Of a stretch of DNA of 43,236 nt, positions 18,803-26,225 are shown one piece after another. Source of the DNA: an uncultured Porphyromonadaceae bacterium (GTDB lineage Bacteria > Bacteroidota > Bacteroidia > Bacteroidales > Muribaculaceae); NCBI GenBank assembly GCA_902495075.1, contig CABUVO010000033.1, positions 1 through 43,236 on the forward strand, given 5' to 3'. Position 1 is the stretch's first letter, and each line of letters begins with the position of its first letter. The translations under genes were made by a program, and so were the position numbers. The notes beneath the pieces were generated by a model. It was not told the origin of the DNA and ran no database searches. It worked only from the letters and a program-made list of their open reading frames with translations.

Positions 18803-18820
18803 GATCGCCCGAAGGCGATC
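18803..18820 (+). other. 5'-UTR hairpin before endonuclease IV
   Basis: GATCGCC-CGAA-GGCGATC forms a perfect 7-bp stem with a CGAA tetraloop, 10 nt after the -7 box and so near the start of the predicted transcript. A role in mRNA stability is plausible but not shown. Confidence 0.45.
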
Positions 18821-18850
18821 AGTATGCTTAATTGATAAATTCTTATTGAT

Positions 18851-19696
18851 ATGAAATATATAGGCGCTCATGTGAGCGTTAAAGGAGGAGTATCGAATGC
18901 TCCCCTCGAAGCTACAAGAATAGGAGCCAAGGCGTTTGCACTCTTTACCGGATCAAGCAACCGCTGGGCATCAAAACCAATATCAGAAGAGGAAGCTGTC
19001 AAATTTAAAGCTGCCTGCGAAGCCGGAGGCTTTTCTCCGCGCCATATTCTTCCTCATGATAATTTCCTCATAAATCTTGGAAGTCCCGATCCTCAGAAAC
19101 TTGCCATGTCAAGAAAATCTTTTCTTGAGGAGATGCAGCGTTGCGAGCAGCTCGGTCTGACAATGCTGAATTTCCACCCCGGGAGTCATCTGAACCAACT
19201 TGATGTGGACGATTGTCTCGACCTTATTGCAGAAAGTATCAATATCACGCTTGATCAGACCACCGGCGTGACAGCAGTTATCGAATCAACCGCCGGACAG
19301 GGATCAAATCTCGGATTTGAATTTGAACAGATTGCCCGCATTATAGATAAGATCGAAGACAAAAGCCGCGCCGGTGTCTGCGTGGATACATGCCACACAT
19401 ATTCCGCAGGTTATGACCTTCGTTCGGAAGTGGGGTACGACAAGACATGGTCTGATTTTGACCGCATCATAGGTGGCAAATACCTCAGGGCTCTGCATCT
19501 CAACGACGACAAACGTGAGCTTGGTTCTCGTATCGACCGCCACGAAGAGATCGGCAAAGGAACCCTCGGAGAAGATTTTTTCATCCGCCTTGTCAACGAT
19601 CCCCGCTTCGACAACATGCCGCTAATCCTTGAGACACCCAATGAGCAGATATGGAATGAGGAAATAGCCTGGCTATACTCCCAAATAAAAGAATAA
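18851..19696 (+). CDS. nfo: Deoxyribonuclease IV (AP endonuclease)
   Basis: This 281-residue cytoplasmic enzyme cleaves DNA at abasic sites in base excision repair. Length and motifs fit Nfo: start GAHVSVKGGV, LPHDNFLINL, LNFHPGSH, AVIESTAGQGSNLG, VCVDTCHTYSAGYD, LHLNDDKRELGSRIDRHEEIGKG and ILETPNE, which together supply the three-zinc site (His, Glu and Asp ligands). It has its own promoter-like box and a 5' hairpin, and is followed 52 bp later by a sugar transporter gene. Confidence 0.97.
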   Translation: MKYIGAHVSVKGGVSNAPLEATRIGAKAFALFTGSSNRWASKPISEEEAVKFKAACEAGGFSPRHILPHDNFLINLGSPDPQKLAMSRKSFLEEMQRCEQLGLTMLNFHPGSHLNQLDVDDCLDLIAESINITLDQTTGVTAVIESTAGQGSNLGFEFEQIARIIDKIEDKSRAGVCVDTCHTYSAGYDLRSEVGYDKTWSDFDRIIGGKYLRALHLNDDKRELGSRIDRHEEIGKGTLGEDFFIRLVNDPRFDNMPLILETPNEQIWNEEIAWLYSQIKE

Positions 19697-19748
19697 ATCC
19701 GCCCCATTCCCCCATAAAAAAAGAAAAGAACACTAAATAAAATCTTAC

Positions 19749-21371
19749 ATGAAAACCAAACCTGACTTAAGCTTCTGGAAGCTGTGGAATCTTTCCTTCG
19801 GCTTCTTCGGAGTCCAGATTGCTTACGCTCTTCAGAGCGCGAACGTGTCGCGAATCTTCACCACTATCGGTGCGGATCCACACGATCTCAGTTATTTCTG
19901 GATTTTACCCCCTTTGATGGGTCTTGTGGTTCAGCCCATCGTCGGAATGATGTCTGACCGCACATGGAACCGTTTCGGACGCCGCCTTCCCTACCTGATT
20001 TTTGGGGCACTTGTGGCAGTGATTGTGATGTGCCTTCTTCCGAATGCCGGAAGTTTCCAGTTCACAGTCTCGAGCGCGATTCTATTCGGTCTTGTAGCCC
20101 TGATGCTCCTCGATACATCCATCAATATGGCTATGCAGCCATTCAAGATGCTTGTGGGAGACATGGTTAACGAAAAACAGAAAGGTCTGGCATATTCCAT
20201 CCAGAGCTTCCTCTGCAATGCAGGATCTATCGTAGGTTACATCTTCCCGTTCCTGCTTATGTGGGTGGGTATAAAAAATGTTGCTCCTGCTGGCGTTGTT
20301 CCCGACACTGTGATATGGTCGTTCTATCTTGGAGCTGCCATTCTCCTCATCTGCGTTATTTATTCATTAATAAAAGTAAAGGAGTGGCCTCCCAAGCTTT
20401 ATAATGAATATAATGGAGTGACAGAAATCAAAGAGAAAGGATCAAGCAATGTGATTACCCTTCTCCGCAAAGCTCCCTCTACATTCTGGACTGTCGGCAC
20501 CGTGCAGTTCTTCTGCTGGTTCGCATTCCTTTTCCTCTGGACCTACGCCACAAATACTGTCGCCCACAACGCATTCTCCACTCCTACTGTTGAGACCATT
20601 ACCGGCATCAGCTGTAATGGCACTGATTATCAGGCAAAATACCTCATTGCCAATGACTCTGTGATAATCATCGACCACGGCAAAAAAACGAGCGATTTCC
20701 TTGACACAGCCGAAGGTTCCTTCGTTCTCACAACTGCAGATATTGTGGTCAAGAACCCTGACGGTTCTTTAGATATGAACGACGCCTCGTCACATAAGAT
20801 TGAGAACGCGGCAGATTGCAGCTACATCTCCAAGACTGTGCTCGACGCGGCATCTCCCGAATACAACGACGCAGGCAACTGGCTCGGACTTCTGTTCGCA
20901 GTGCAGGCTGTAGGTTCAGTGCTTTGGGCAGTGGTTCTTCCTCGTTTCAGAAGCCGTAAGTTCTCTTACATTCTCTCCCTGCTTCTCGGAGCTGCCGGTT
21001 TCATAATGACCGCATTCTTCACAGACCAATGGATGCTCTTCATCGCATTCATCCTTATCGGATGCGCATGGGCAGCAATGCTCGCATGGCCGTTCACCAT
21101 CCTCACCAACTCACTTAAGGGTGGAAACATAGGTGCATATCTCGGTCTGTTCAACTGCACGATCTGTATTCCTCAGATTGTAGCGGCACTTGTCGGAGGC
21201 TGGATCCTCTCGCTTCTCAGCACACCCGGTGAACTCGCTCCTGAGTATCTGATGATGATGATTGCCGGAATCTCACTCATAATCGGCGCAGCCTGCGTCT
21301 TCCTCATCAAGGAAAACGCAGCAACCGAAACAAAACCGGTTGAGACTCCCGCCTTAAGCGAAGAAATTTAG
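19749..21371 (+). CDS. MFS sugar transporter, SLC45/maltose-type
   Basis: This 540-residue inner-membrane protein has about twelve membrane segments. It opens with SFWKLWNLSFGFFGVQIAYALQ and has the loop motif GMMSDRTWNRFGRRLPYL, typical of SLC45-like and GPH-like sugar:proton symporters often annotated as maltose transporters. A long insert (about 280-365) between membrane segments includes VETITGISCNGTDYQAKYL and a DGSLDMND stretch and looks extracytoplasmic. The true sugar is unknown. Its stop codon lies inside the first copy of an 18-bp repeat, AAATTTAGCGACAACCCT, that recurs 131 bp downstream. Confidence 0.9.
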   Translation: MKTKPDLSFWKLWNLSFGFFGVQIAYALQSANVSRIFTTIGADPHDLSYFWILPPLMGLVVQPIVGMMSDRTWNRFGRRLPYLIFGALVAVIVMCLLPNAGSFQFTVSSAILFGLVALMLLDTSINMAMQPFKMLVGDMVNEKQKGLAYSIQSFLCNAGSIVGYIFPFLLMWVGIKNVAPAGVVPDTVIWSFYLGAAILLICVIYSLIKVKEWPPKLYNEYNGVTEIKEKGSSNVITLLRKAPSTFWTVGTVQFFCWFAFLFLWTYATNTVAHNAFSTPTVETITGISCNGTDYQAKYLIANDSVIIIDHGKKTSDFLDTAEGSFVLTTADIVVKNPDGSLDMNDASSHKIENAADCSYISKTVLDAASPEYNDAGNWLGLLFAVQAVGSVLWAVVLPRFRSRKFSYILSLLLGAAGFIMTAFFTDQWMLFIAFILIGCAWAAMLAWPFTILTNSLKGGNIGAYLGLFNCTICIPQIVAALVGGWILSLLSTPGELAPEYLMMMIAGISLIIGAACVFLIKENAATETKPVETPALSEEI

Positions 21372-21512
21372 CGACAACCCTTACTAAATACACGGCTGCT
21401 TAATTATGCTACTGCATAGGAAACGCCGACATTTAGCGTAACCATTGCATAGGAAACATTGACGTTTAGCGGAACCATTGCATAGGAAACGTGTAAATTT
21501 AGCGACAACCCT
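21364..21512. repeat. 33-bp tandem repeats plus 18-bp direct repeat after the MFS gene
   Basis: Three units of 33 bp start at 21413, 21446 and 21479, each opening with TGCATAGGAAAC and carrying a TTTAGCG core. The 18-mer AAATTTAGCGACAACCCT occurs at 21364-21381, across the MFS stop codon, and again at 21495-21512 inside the third unit. On the minus strand the units are in one frame and spell an 11-residue repeat (LNVxVSYAMVx). Confidence 0.85.
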
Positions 21513-21634
21513 CGGAGATGGTGATTAGTTATAACCTCATATCGACCGGAAGTTTCCACAGGAAACGAACCGGTCGGTGTGAGGTTTCTTCTATGCGCGT
21601 CAGACGGCCTCGGAGAGGTCGCATAATACCTCAC
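21404..21634 (-). CDS. Doubtful small ORF encoding 11-residue repeats
   Basis: A 76-residue minus-strand frame runs through a long hairpin and the 33-bp tandem repeats. Its C-terminal third repeats VSYAMVx-LNVx-like units three times; the N-terminal part (TPTGSFPVETSGRYEVITNH) lies over the hairpin. A period of 33 bp naturally keeps one frame open, so this may not be a gene. A 22-bp palindrome lies 16 bp upstream of its ATG. No signal peptide or known domain is visible. Confidence 0.2.
   Translation of the reverse strand: MRYYATSPRPSDAHRRNLTPTGSFPVETSGRYEVITNHHLRGLSLNLHVSYAMVPLNVNVSYAMVTLNVGVSYAVA
21533..21586. other. Long hairpin in the spacer after the MFS gene
   Basis: The arms AACCTCATATCGACCGG (21533-21549) and CCGGTCGGTGTGAGGTT (21570-21586) pair along all 17 positions when two G-U pairs are allowed. 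An inner GTTTCC/GGAAAC stem continues the helix to a 3-nt loop, with a small internal loop between. The loop side repeats CAGGAAACG, close to the CATAGGAAAC of the nearby tandem units. It may be a terminator for the upstream MFS gene or part of the same repeated element. Confidence 0.6.
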
Positions 21635-21650
21635 CGCTTATAAAGTGTTA

Positions 21651-21672
21651 ATTAACACTTTACAATCAATCC
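21651..21672. promoter_or_regulatory. Perfect 22-bp palindrome, operator-like
   Basis: The half-site TAAAGTGTTAA is followed directly by its exact reverse complement, with no spacer. It lies 71 bp before the small lipoprotein gene at 21744 and just upstream of the doubtful minus-strand ORF. Its AT-rich centre and perfect dyad fit a dimeric regulator site; no regulator gene is adjacent. Confidence 0.45.
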
Positions 21673-21743
21673 AAAACCATTCTTAAGCGTTATTAAGATA
21701 TGATTATGAAAAACACTAATTTAATTTTAAAATTTTAACCGGT

Positions 21744-22211
21744 ATGAAAAAGTTACTTTATCTCCTTTTGCTGCTACCGCTCGGATTCCTGACTTCATGT
21801 CATGATGACGACGACATGCCTTCGGTTGATATCACAGTGAATATCGACAATGCCGTTGACGCTGACGGCCGTATCTATATTGTTTCAGGTGAACCGCTTA
21901 CTGTTGCAAGCATCACGGCGGAAGGTCTCGGTGGGAAAGCTGCCGGCATCTCAGGCGTGAATTATGTGCTCGACCATGTAGGAATGGGCTATACTATCGT
22001 TCAACCGTTCGGAGGTTCGATTGCTGCAGCTTATCTTCCTATCGGCAACCATCTCTTCACCCTCGCATTCGATGTGCTGCAGGTAGACAAATCAATAGCC
22101 TACGCGCAATTATCCACCATTGTAACAGTGGTGGAAACGGCTGAAGATCTTCCGGAAGGAACGACACCCGGCACCGTCGCGCTCAAATATCGTCTGAATC
22201 CCCAGCAGTAA
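21744..22211 (+). CDS. Small lipoprotein of unknown function
   Basis: This 155-residue protein has a clear lipoprotein signal, with lipobox LTSC followed by HDDDD. The acidic stretch straight after the cysteine is common in exported Bacteroidetes lipoproteins. The rest is predicted beta-rich with alternating hydrophobic residues (VDITVNIDNAV, TVASITAEGLGG, HLFTLAFDVLQVD), suggesting one immunoglobulin-like or beta-sandwich domain, possibly with a late VTVVE strand. I do not recognise a family. It is followed by a strong terminator, so it is probably transcribed alone. Confidence 0.75.
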   Translation: MKKLLYLLLLLPLGFLTSCHDDDDMPSVDITVNIDNAVDADGRIYIVSGEPLTVASITAEGLGGKAAGISGVNYVLDHVGMGYTIVQPFGGSIAAAYLPIGNHLFTLAFDVLQVDKSIAYAQLSTIVTVVETAEDLPEGTTPGTVALKYRLNPQQ

Positions 22212-22229
22212 TTGAAAATTCAAACCAAC

Positions 22230-22263
22230 AAAAAATCCGCATTCTAATGAATGCGGATTTTTT
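22230..22263 (+). terminator. Intrinsic terminator after the small lipoprotein
   Basis: A perfect 15-bp stem (AAAAAATCCGCATTC) around a TAAT loop ends in a run of T, 18 bp after the stop codon. The A-run on the 5' side could also make it work on the other strand. Confidence 0.9.
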
Positions 22264-22292
22264 GTGTATCTTGATTTGATTCATTATCTTTG
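22261..22292 (+). promoter_or_regulatory. Bacteroidales promoter TTTG-N20-TATCTTTG
   Basis: TTTG at 22261-22264, a 20-nt spacer and TATCTTTG at 22285-22292 fit the Bacteroides consensus fully. The -33 box overlaps the T-run of the preceding terminator. It would serve the lipoprotein gene at 22337, and its 3' end begins a 26-bp tandem repeat. Confidence 0.75.
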
Positions 22293-22340
22293 TCCCATAA
22301 ACTATAAATACTATTTTGTCCGATAAACTATAAATAATGA
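22289..22340 (+). repeat. 26-bp tandem duplication in promoter and leader
   Basis: Units at 22289 and 22315 share TTTGTCC(C/G)ATAAACTATAAATA with one difference, then diverge exactly where the ATG starts (22337). The first unit begins inside the -7 box. The duplication lengthens the leader and may have arisen by slippage. Confidence 0.8.
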
Positions 22341-22987
22341 AAACAAGAATACTCGCATTCCCGATTGTTGCCCTTCTCGCCGCAGCTTGCGGCAGTAAAG
22401 GAGGTAACACAGAGACCGATTCCACATCTACCACATTGTCCGATTCCGTTCAGGTTGAAACGATGGTACAAGATTCCATTGCCCCGGATACTATTGCCAC
22501 ATACTTGTCGGACGATCTAAAAAAATTTGGACTCCACGGCAAAGTAAAATCTGTAAAAACCAAAGAGTATTCATCATTTGTGTCATGCTTATCCGGACCG
22601 TTAGCTTTTAATGAGGAAGGAGTCCTCACAAGTAACTTCTCTGACTACACAGACAATGAAATAAGCTATAACCCCGATGGCTTTATTGACGAGACAGAGT
22701 GTCGTGAAAGCGACGGCACGAGCTTCGAACTCGAATTCACGAATTTCGACACCGAAGGCAATCCTGTTTCCGGCAAATATAAATCTGAAGGTCCCGAAGA
22801 AATTTGGGAAGTAACATTCACCATCACCTATCTCGAATTCGACAAAGAGAACAACTGGACCAAGCGCACCTTCAAGGGCGACTCAACCTCACGCACAATG
22901 AACGACACCGGCGACTACGGTCGCCCGCAGACCGAGACTTTCACCGCCACCGAATACCGCACCATCACTTACTATTCGAATTATTAG
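22337..22987 (+). CDS. Lipoprotein of unknown function
   Basis: This 216-residue protein has a lipoprotein signal (VALLAAAC, C18), then a low-complexity Ser/Thr/Asp linker (about 22-52). The body contains HGKVKSVK, FNEEGVLTSN, SYNPDGFIDE, FDTEGNPVSG and a final YLEFDKENNWTKRT segment. These alternating strand-turn units with N/D-x-x-G turns resemble RHS/YD-type or MORN-like beta hairpins, as in many Bacteroidetes lipoproteins, but no family is assigned. The last 23 bp overlap the end of the convergent channel gene. It has a good promoter with a duplicated leader. Confidence 0.75.
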   Translation: MKTRILAFPIVALLAAACGSKGGNTETDSTSTTLSDSVQVETMVQDSIAPDTIATYLSDDLKKFGLHGKVKSVKTKEYSSFVSCLSGPLAFNEEGVLTSNFSDYTDNEISYNPDGFIDETECRESDGTSFELEFTNFDTEGNPVSGKYKSEGPEEIWEVTFTITYLEFDKENNWTKRTFKGDSTSRTMNDTGDYGRPQTETFTATEYRTITYYSNY

Positions 22988-23789
22988 ACTGCGTGTCGGC
23001 GGCTCCGGAGGTTTCGTCGCGAAGGTTTTTAGCCTGATCCGGGTGGTTCTTGACAAACTGACGGTATGCTGCAATGAGGGAAAGCTCATCATTGTGTGTG
23101 CCGGCTTCCTTGTTGCGCTGGGTAATGAGGTTGGTAACATATACGGTGAAGATGGGGAACATCATCATGCCGAGAGCTGCAAGCAACACCGACAATACTC
23201 TGCCTACTCCTGTGACCGCCTCGATATTCGATCCGACAGTAGTTACATCCATCGCTGCCCACCACAAAGCATCTTCGTAACACGTTACCCCGGGATTGAT
23301 CTTATATTCGAAAAGATAGAACGTAAGACTCGCAAAATACACTGTTGAAAACAATGTAATTATATACGTGAAGAACAATCCGGTAGCCTTGTTATACGTA
23401 AACCAGCTGACCACAATCGCCATCGCATAACCGCCTCTGATAAGCGGTATGTATCTCACAAGATAAGCTACCTCTTTCGACAGATGCCAGCCGAAATGAT
23501 AGAGCACTGCCTGATAAGGAATCGCCACAAGAAAGAATATGAAATGAGTGGCGAGATAATGCTTTTTATCATAGGAGAGGAAGAACTCGATGAAAAAATC
23601 TGCCATAAAGATAACACAGATCCAGAATTGCTGTTTCTGAAACTTCGGTTCTTCATAAAACGATACATTTTCAAATGTATCTACAGATATAGTATAAATC
23701 AGCCATGCAGAGAGAAGCATTATTGCCACATGCAGTATCATCAGCACTCCCCTTCTGCGTAAAAAGTTGGCAAATGTGTGGATATTCAT
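22965..23789 (-). CDS. Potassium-channel-like membrane protein with altered filter
   Basis: This 274-residue inner-membrane protein has about four N-terminal membrane helices (first about 15-36), a pore-loop segment ALWWAAMDVTTVGSN (175-188) and a last helix (about 198-222), followed by a polar cytoplasmic tail. This is the layout of a six-helix, one-pore K+ channel subunit. The filter reads TTVGSN (183-188) instead of TVGYG, so ion selectivity may differ. The S4-like helix (VRYIPLIRGG) has only two arginines, so strong voltage sensing is doubtful. The C-terminus overlaps the convergent lipoprotein gene by 23 bp. Confidence 0.82.
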   Translation of the reverse strand: MNIHTFANFLRRRGVLMILHVAIMLLSAWLIYTISVDTFENVSFYEEPKFQKQQFWICVIFMADFFIEFFLSYDKKHYLATHFIFFLVAIPYQAVLYHFGWHLSKEVAYLVRYIPLIRGGYAMAIVVSWFTYNKATGLFFTYIITLFSTVYFASLTFYLFEYKINPGVTCYEDALWWAAMDVTTVGSNIEAVTGVGRVLSVLLAALGMMMFPIFTVYVTNLITQRNKEAGTHNDELSLIAAYRQFVKNHPDQAKNLRDETSGAADTQSNNSNSK

Positions 23790-23868
23790 AGTGTTATAAT
23801 GTCGTAACTTAAACCTAATTTATATTAAAAACGTTTAAAATTTGAATAGGTTTATCACGATTTTTATT

Positions 23869-24861
23869 ATGGCACTTATTTACACACTAAAATCCGCGGT
23901 CCGCACTTTTCCGAGAACTTTATTTCGCGGAATCGGACAGGTTATGTTTCAAGATTCCATGTGGACGGGAATCCTTTTCACCATCGGCATCTTCTGGGGT
24001 GCCTATGAAGAAGGGATCGGCATCGTTGCATGGGGACTCCTCTTAGGAGCGATAGTTTCTACCCTCACGGGTTATATCCTGCAACTCCCCGACACCAAGG
24101 GAGGGCAAGGACTCTGGGGCTTCAACGGATGCCTTGTCGGATGCGCATTCCCAACGTTTCTTGGCAACACAATATGGATGTGGCTTGCACTCATACTTTG
24201 CGCCGCAATGACCACATGGGTTCGCTCCGGTCTTGACAATATCTGGGGAAAATGGAAAATGTCAACGTTTACATTTCCTTTTGTTTTATGCACATGGTTT
24301 TTCCTTCTTGCCGCAAGACTCTTCAACGGAATGCCGGCTATAAACATGGGCACTCCGGAACTTCCTTTAGGCACACATGAAGCGCTTGACATGCATTTCT
24401 GGGGACTCGTACAATATTGGCTCAAAGGAATCGCACAGGTGTTTCTTATAAATTCATGGGTTACCGGAATCTTCTTCCTCGCAGCATTGGCTGTCAGCAG
24501 CTGGAGGGCAACCTTATGGGCTGCCGTTTCTTCAGCAATTGCATTGTTCATCGTCATAGCATGGAAAGGTCCCGGCGGCGACATAGCAAACGGACTCTAC
24601 GGATTCAGCGCGGTACTTACCGGTATAGCACTTGGCGCCACATACTGCAATTATTCCTGGAAATCCGCAATCTGGACAATAATCGGCGTAATAGCCACCG
24701 TCTTCATCCAAGCCGCCATGAACGCATTCTTCGCGCCTATGGGTCTTCCTACTCTTACTGGTCCGTTCTGTGTAGCCACTTGGCTTTTCCTCTTCCCGGC
24801 ATATTCATTCTTTAGTCCGGATCAACCAGACAAAAGTTCCGGCGACTCCGTCAAAAAGTAG
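23869..24861 (+). CDS. Urea transporter (UT family)
   Basis: This 330-residue inner-membrane channel lets urea pass down its gradient. It has about ten membrane segments in two homologous halves. The UT family signatures are visible: GQVMFQDS near the start, GLWGFNGCLVGCAFPTF in the first half, GLYGFSAVLTGIALG in the second, and MGLPTLTGPF at the end. ATG at 23869 is chosen; a TTG nine codons earlier gives a longer reading but a less likely start. No urease genes are in view. The MFS gene 5 bp downstream is in the same operon. Confidence 0.93.
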   Translation: MALIYTLKSAVRTFPRTLFRGIGQVMFQDSMWTGILFTIGIFWGAYEEGIGIVAWGLLLGAIVSTLTGYILQLPDTKGGQGLWGFNGCLVGCAFPTFLGNTIWMWLALILCAAMTTWVRSGLDNIWGKWKMSTFTFPFVLCTWFFLLAARLFNGMPAINMGTPELPLGTHEALDMHFWGLVQYWLKGIAQVFLINSWVTGIFFLAALAVSSWRATLWAAVSSAIALFIVIAWKGPGGDIANGLYGFSAVLTGIALGATYCNYSWKSAIWTIIGVIATVFIQAAMNAFFAPMGLPTLTGPFCVATWLFLFPAYSFFSPDQPDKSSGDSVKK

Positions 24862-24866
24862 AAAGC

Positions 24867-26225
24867 ATGTCAGATATAGCTACAATGAAAATGACGCCCC
24901 GGCATTATTACATTGTCTTTGTGGCGTCGCTCGGTCAGATGATAGGCACAGCCGTAGCCACTCTTGCCGGTATCATCATTCCTATGCTCAATATCATCCT
25001 GCATCCTGAATTATCTTCATTCATGCAAGGTCTGATAGGCGCTGTTGATCTCATCGGCATTGTGGTCGGATCTGTGGTATTCGGTCGACTCAGCGATCGA
25101 TACGGATACCTTTTCTTCTTCCGTTTCTGTCCGGCTCTCATCTTTGTAGCATCTGTAACGGGCATTTTATTCCCTTCTGTCGCCATGCTTACGATATGCC
25201 TCTTTTTCGTTGGCTTCGGCATCGGAGGAGAATACAGCCTTGATTCGGATTATGTTTCGGAACTGATGCCTGTTCGCTACAGATCGCTGATGGTGGGCGT
25301 TGCCAAGGCTGGTTGCGCATTGGGAAATATTATTGTGGCAGCAATCTGTTTCGGACTTCTCTCTTATTGGAAAAGCGCAAACCTCTGGTCACATCTTTTA
25401 TGGATCATCGCCATCACGGCAGCCGTAATGCTTTTGCTTAGAATAAAATTCTATCAGAGTCCGAAATGGCTTCTCGACCAAGGGCGCACAGCTGAAGCGG
25501 AAGAAGCGGCGAAAAAATTCTTCGGTCCGGATGCGGTTATTGAACAGGCTAAGAGCTCCGCTCCGGCTGCCGCTCCAGTCAGAATATCGCTATGGAAATT
25601 TCTAAAAGAGAACTGGCGTAAGGTAATTCTCAGTGGCGTGCCCTGGGCATGTGAAGGAATGGGTGTGTACGGTATCGGAGTCTTTCTCCCTATCTTGGTG
25701 ATGGCTCTTGGTCTCGAACATTTCACACCCGGAGAAAATCCGATATTCCATGTTACCGATTCTGTTAAAATCACGTTATGGATCAGCTGCATTATCCTTC
25801 CGGGATTCATAATCGGTCTTATCCTTATCAATAAAGGGCGCAGCATTGTGCGGATTCAATCAATGGGATTCTGGATGTGCACCCTGTCGTTGATAGTTTT
25901 GACTCTATCATATCATTTCGGATGGAACAAATGGATATCCATAGGTGCATTTATGGCTTTTGAACTGTTCCTCAATATCGGTCCACACCTTATAACGTAT
26001 GTGCTCCCACCTTCGATTTATCCCGTTGCACAACGCGGACAAGGTGTCGGACTGGCAGCATCCATAGGAAAGGTAGGAGCCGTGCTTGGGGTGTTCATTA
26101 TTCCAATTCTCCTCAAATCGGGAGGTGCGATAACCGTATTGATAGTTTCGGCTGCCATAATGGCTGTTGGAGCATTGGTCACCACAGGTTTCTCGAAGGC
26201 AACTCAAATGAATAGCGGCTCCTGA
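24867..26225 (+). CDS. MFS transporter in operon with urea transporter
   Basis: This 452-residue inner-membrane protein has twelve predicted membrane segments and the MFS loop motif GRLSDRYGYLFFFR (about 74-87), a GIGGEYSLDSDYVSELMP segment after helix 4 and RYRSLMVG. The long cytoplasmic loop between the halves contains KWLLDQGRTAEAEEAAKKFFG, a sugar-porter-like trait. The substrate cannot be predicted; pairing with a urea channel suggests a nitrogen compound or an organic anion. Its last 47 bp overlap the end of the convergent serine hydrolase gene. Confidence 0.88.
   Translation: MSDIATMKMTPRHYYIVFVASLGQMIGTAVATLAGIIIPMLNIILHPELSSFMQGLIGAVDLIGIVVGSVVFGRLSDRYGYLFFFRFCPALIFVASVTGILFPSVAMLTICLFFVGFGIGGEYSLDSDYVSELMPVRYRSLMVGVAKAGCALGNIIVAAICFGLLSYWKSANLWSHLLWIIAITAAVMLLLRIKFYQSPKWLLDQGRTAEAEEAAKKFFGPDAVIEQAKSSAPAAAPVRISLWKFLKENWRKVILSGVPWACEGMGVYGIGVFLPILVMALGLEHFTPGENPIFHVTDSVKITLWISCIILPGFIIGLILINKGRSIVRIQSMGFWMCTLSLIVLTLSYHFGWNKWISIGAFMAFELFLNIGPHLITYVLPPSIYPVAQRGQGVGLAASIGKVGAVLGVFIIPILLKSGGAITVLIVSAAIMAVGALVTTGFSKATQMNSGS

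Noticed and set aside
21413..21511. 33-bp tandem units as a CRISPR array
   Set aside because: The units are contiguous, without unique spacers, and no cas genes are nearby.
23842..23868. Urea transporter starting at TTG
   Set aside because: Adds nine residues with no support; the ATG at 23869 gives a normal N-terminus.
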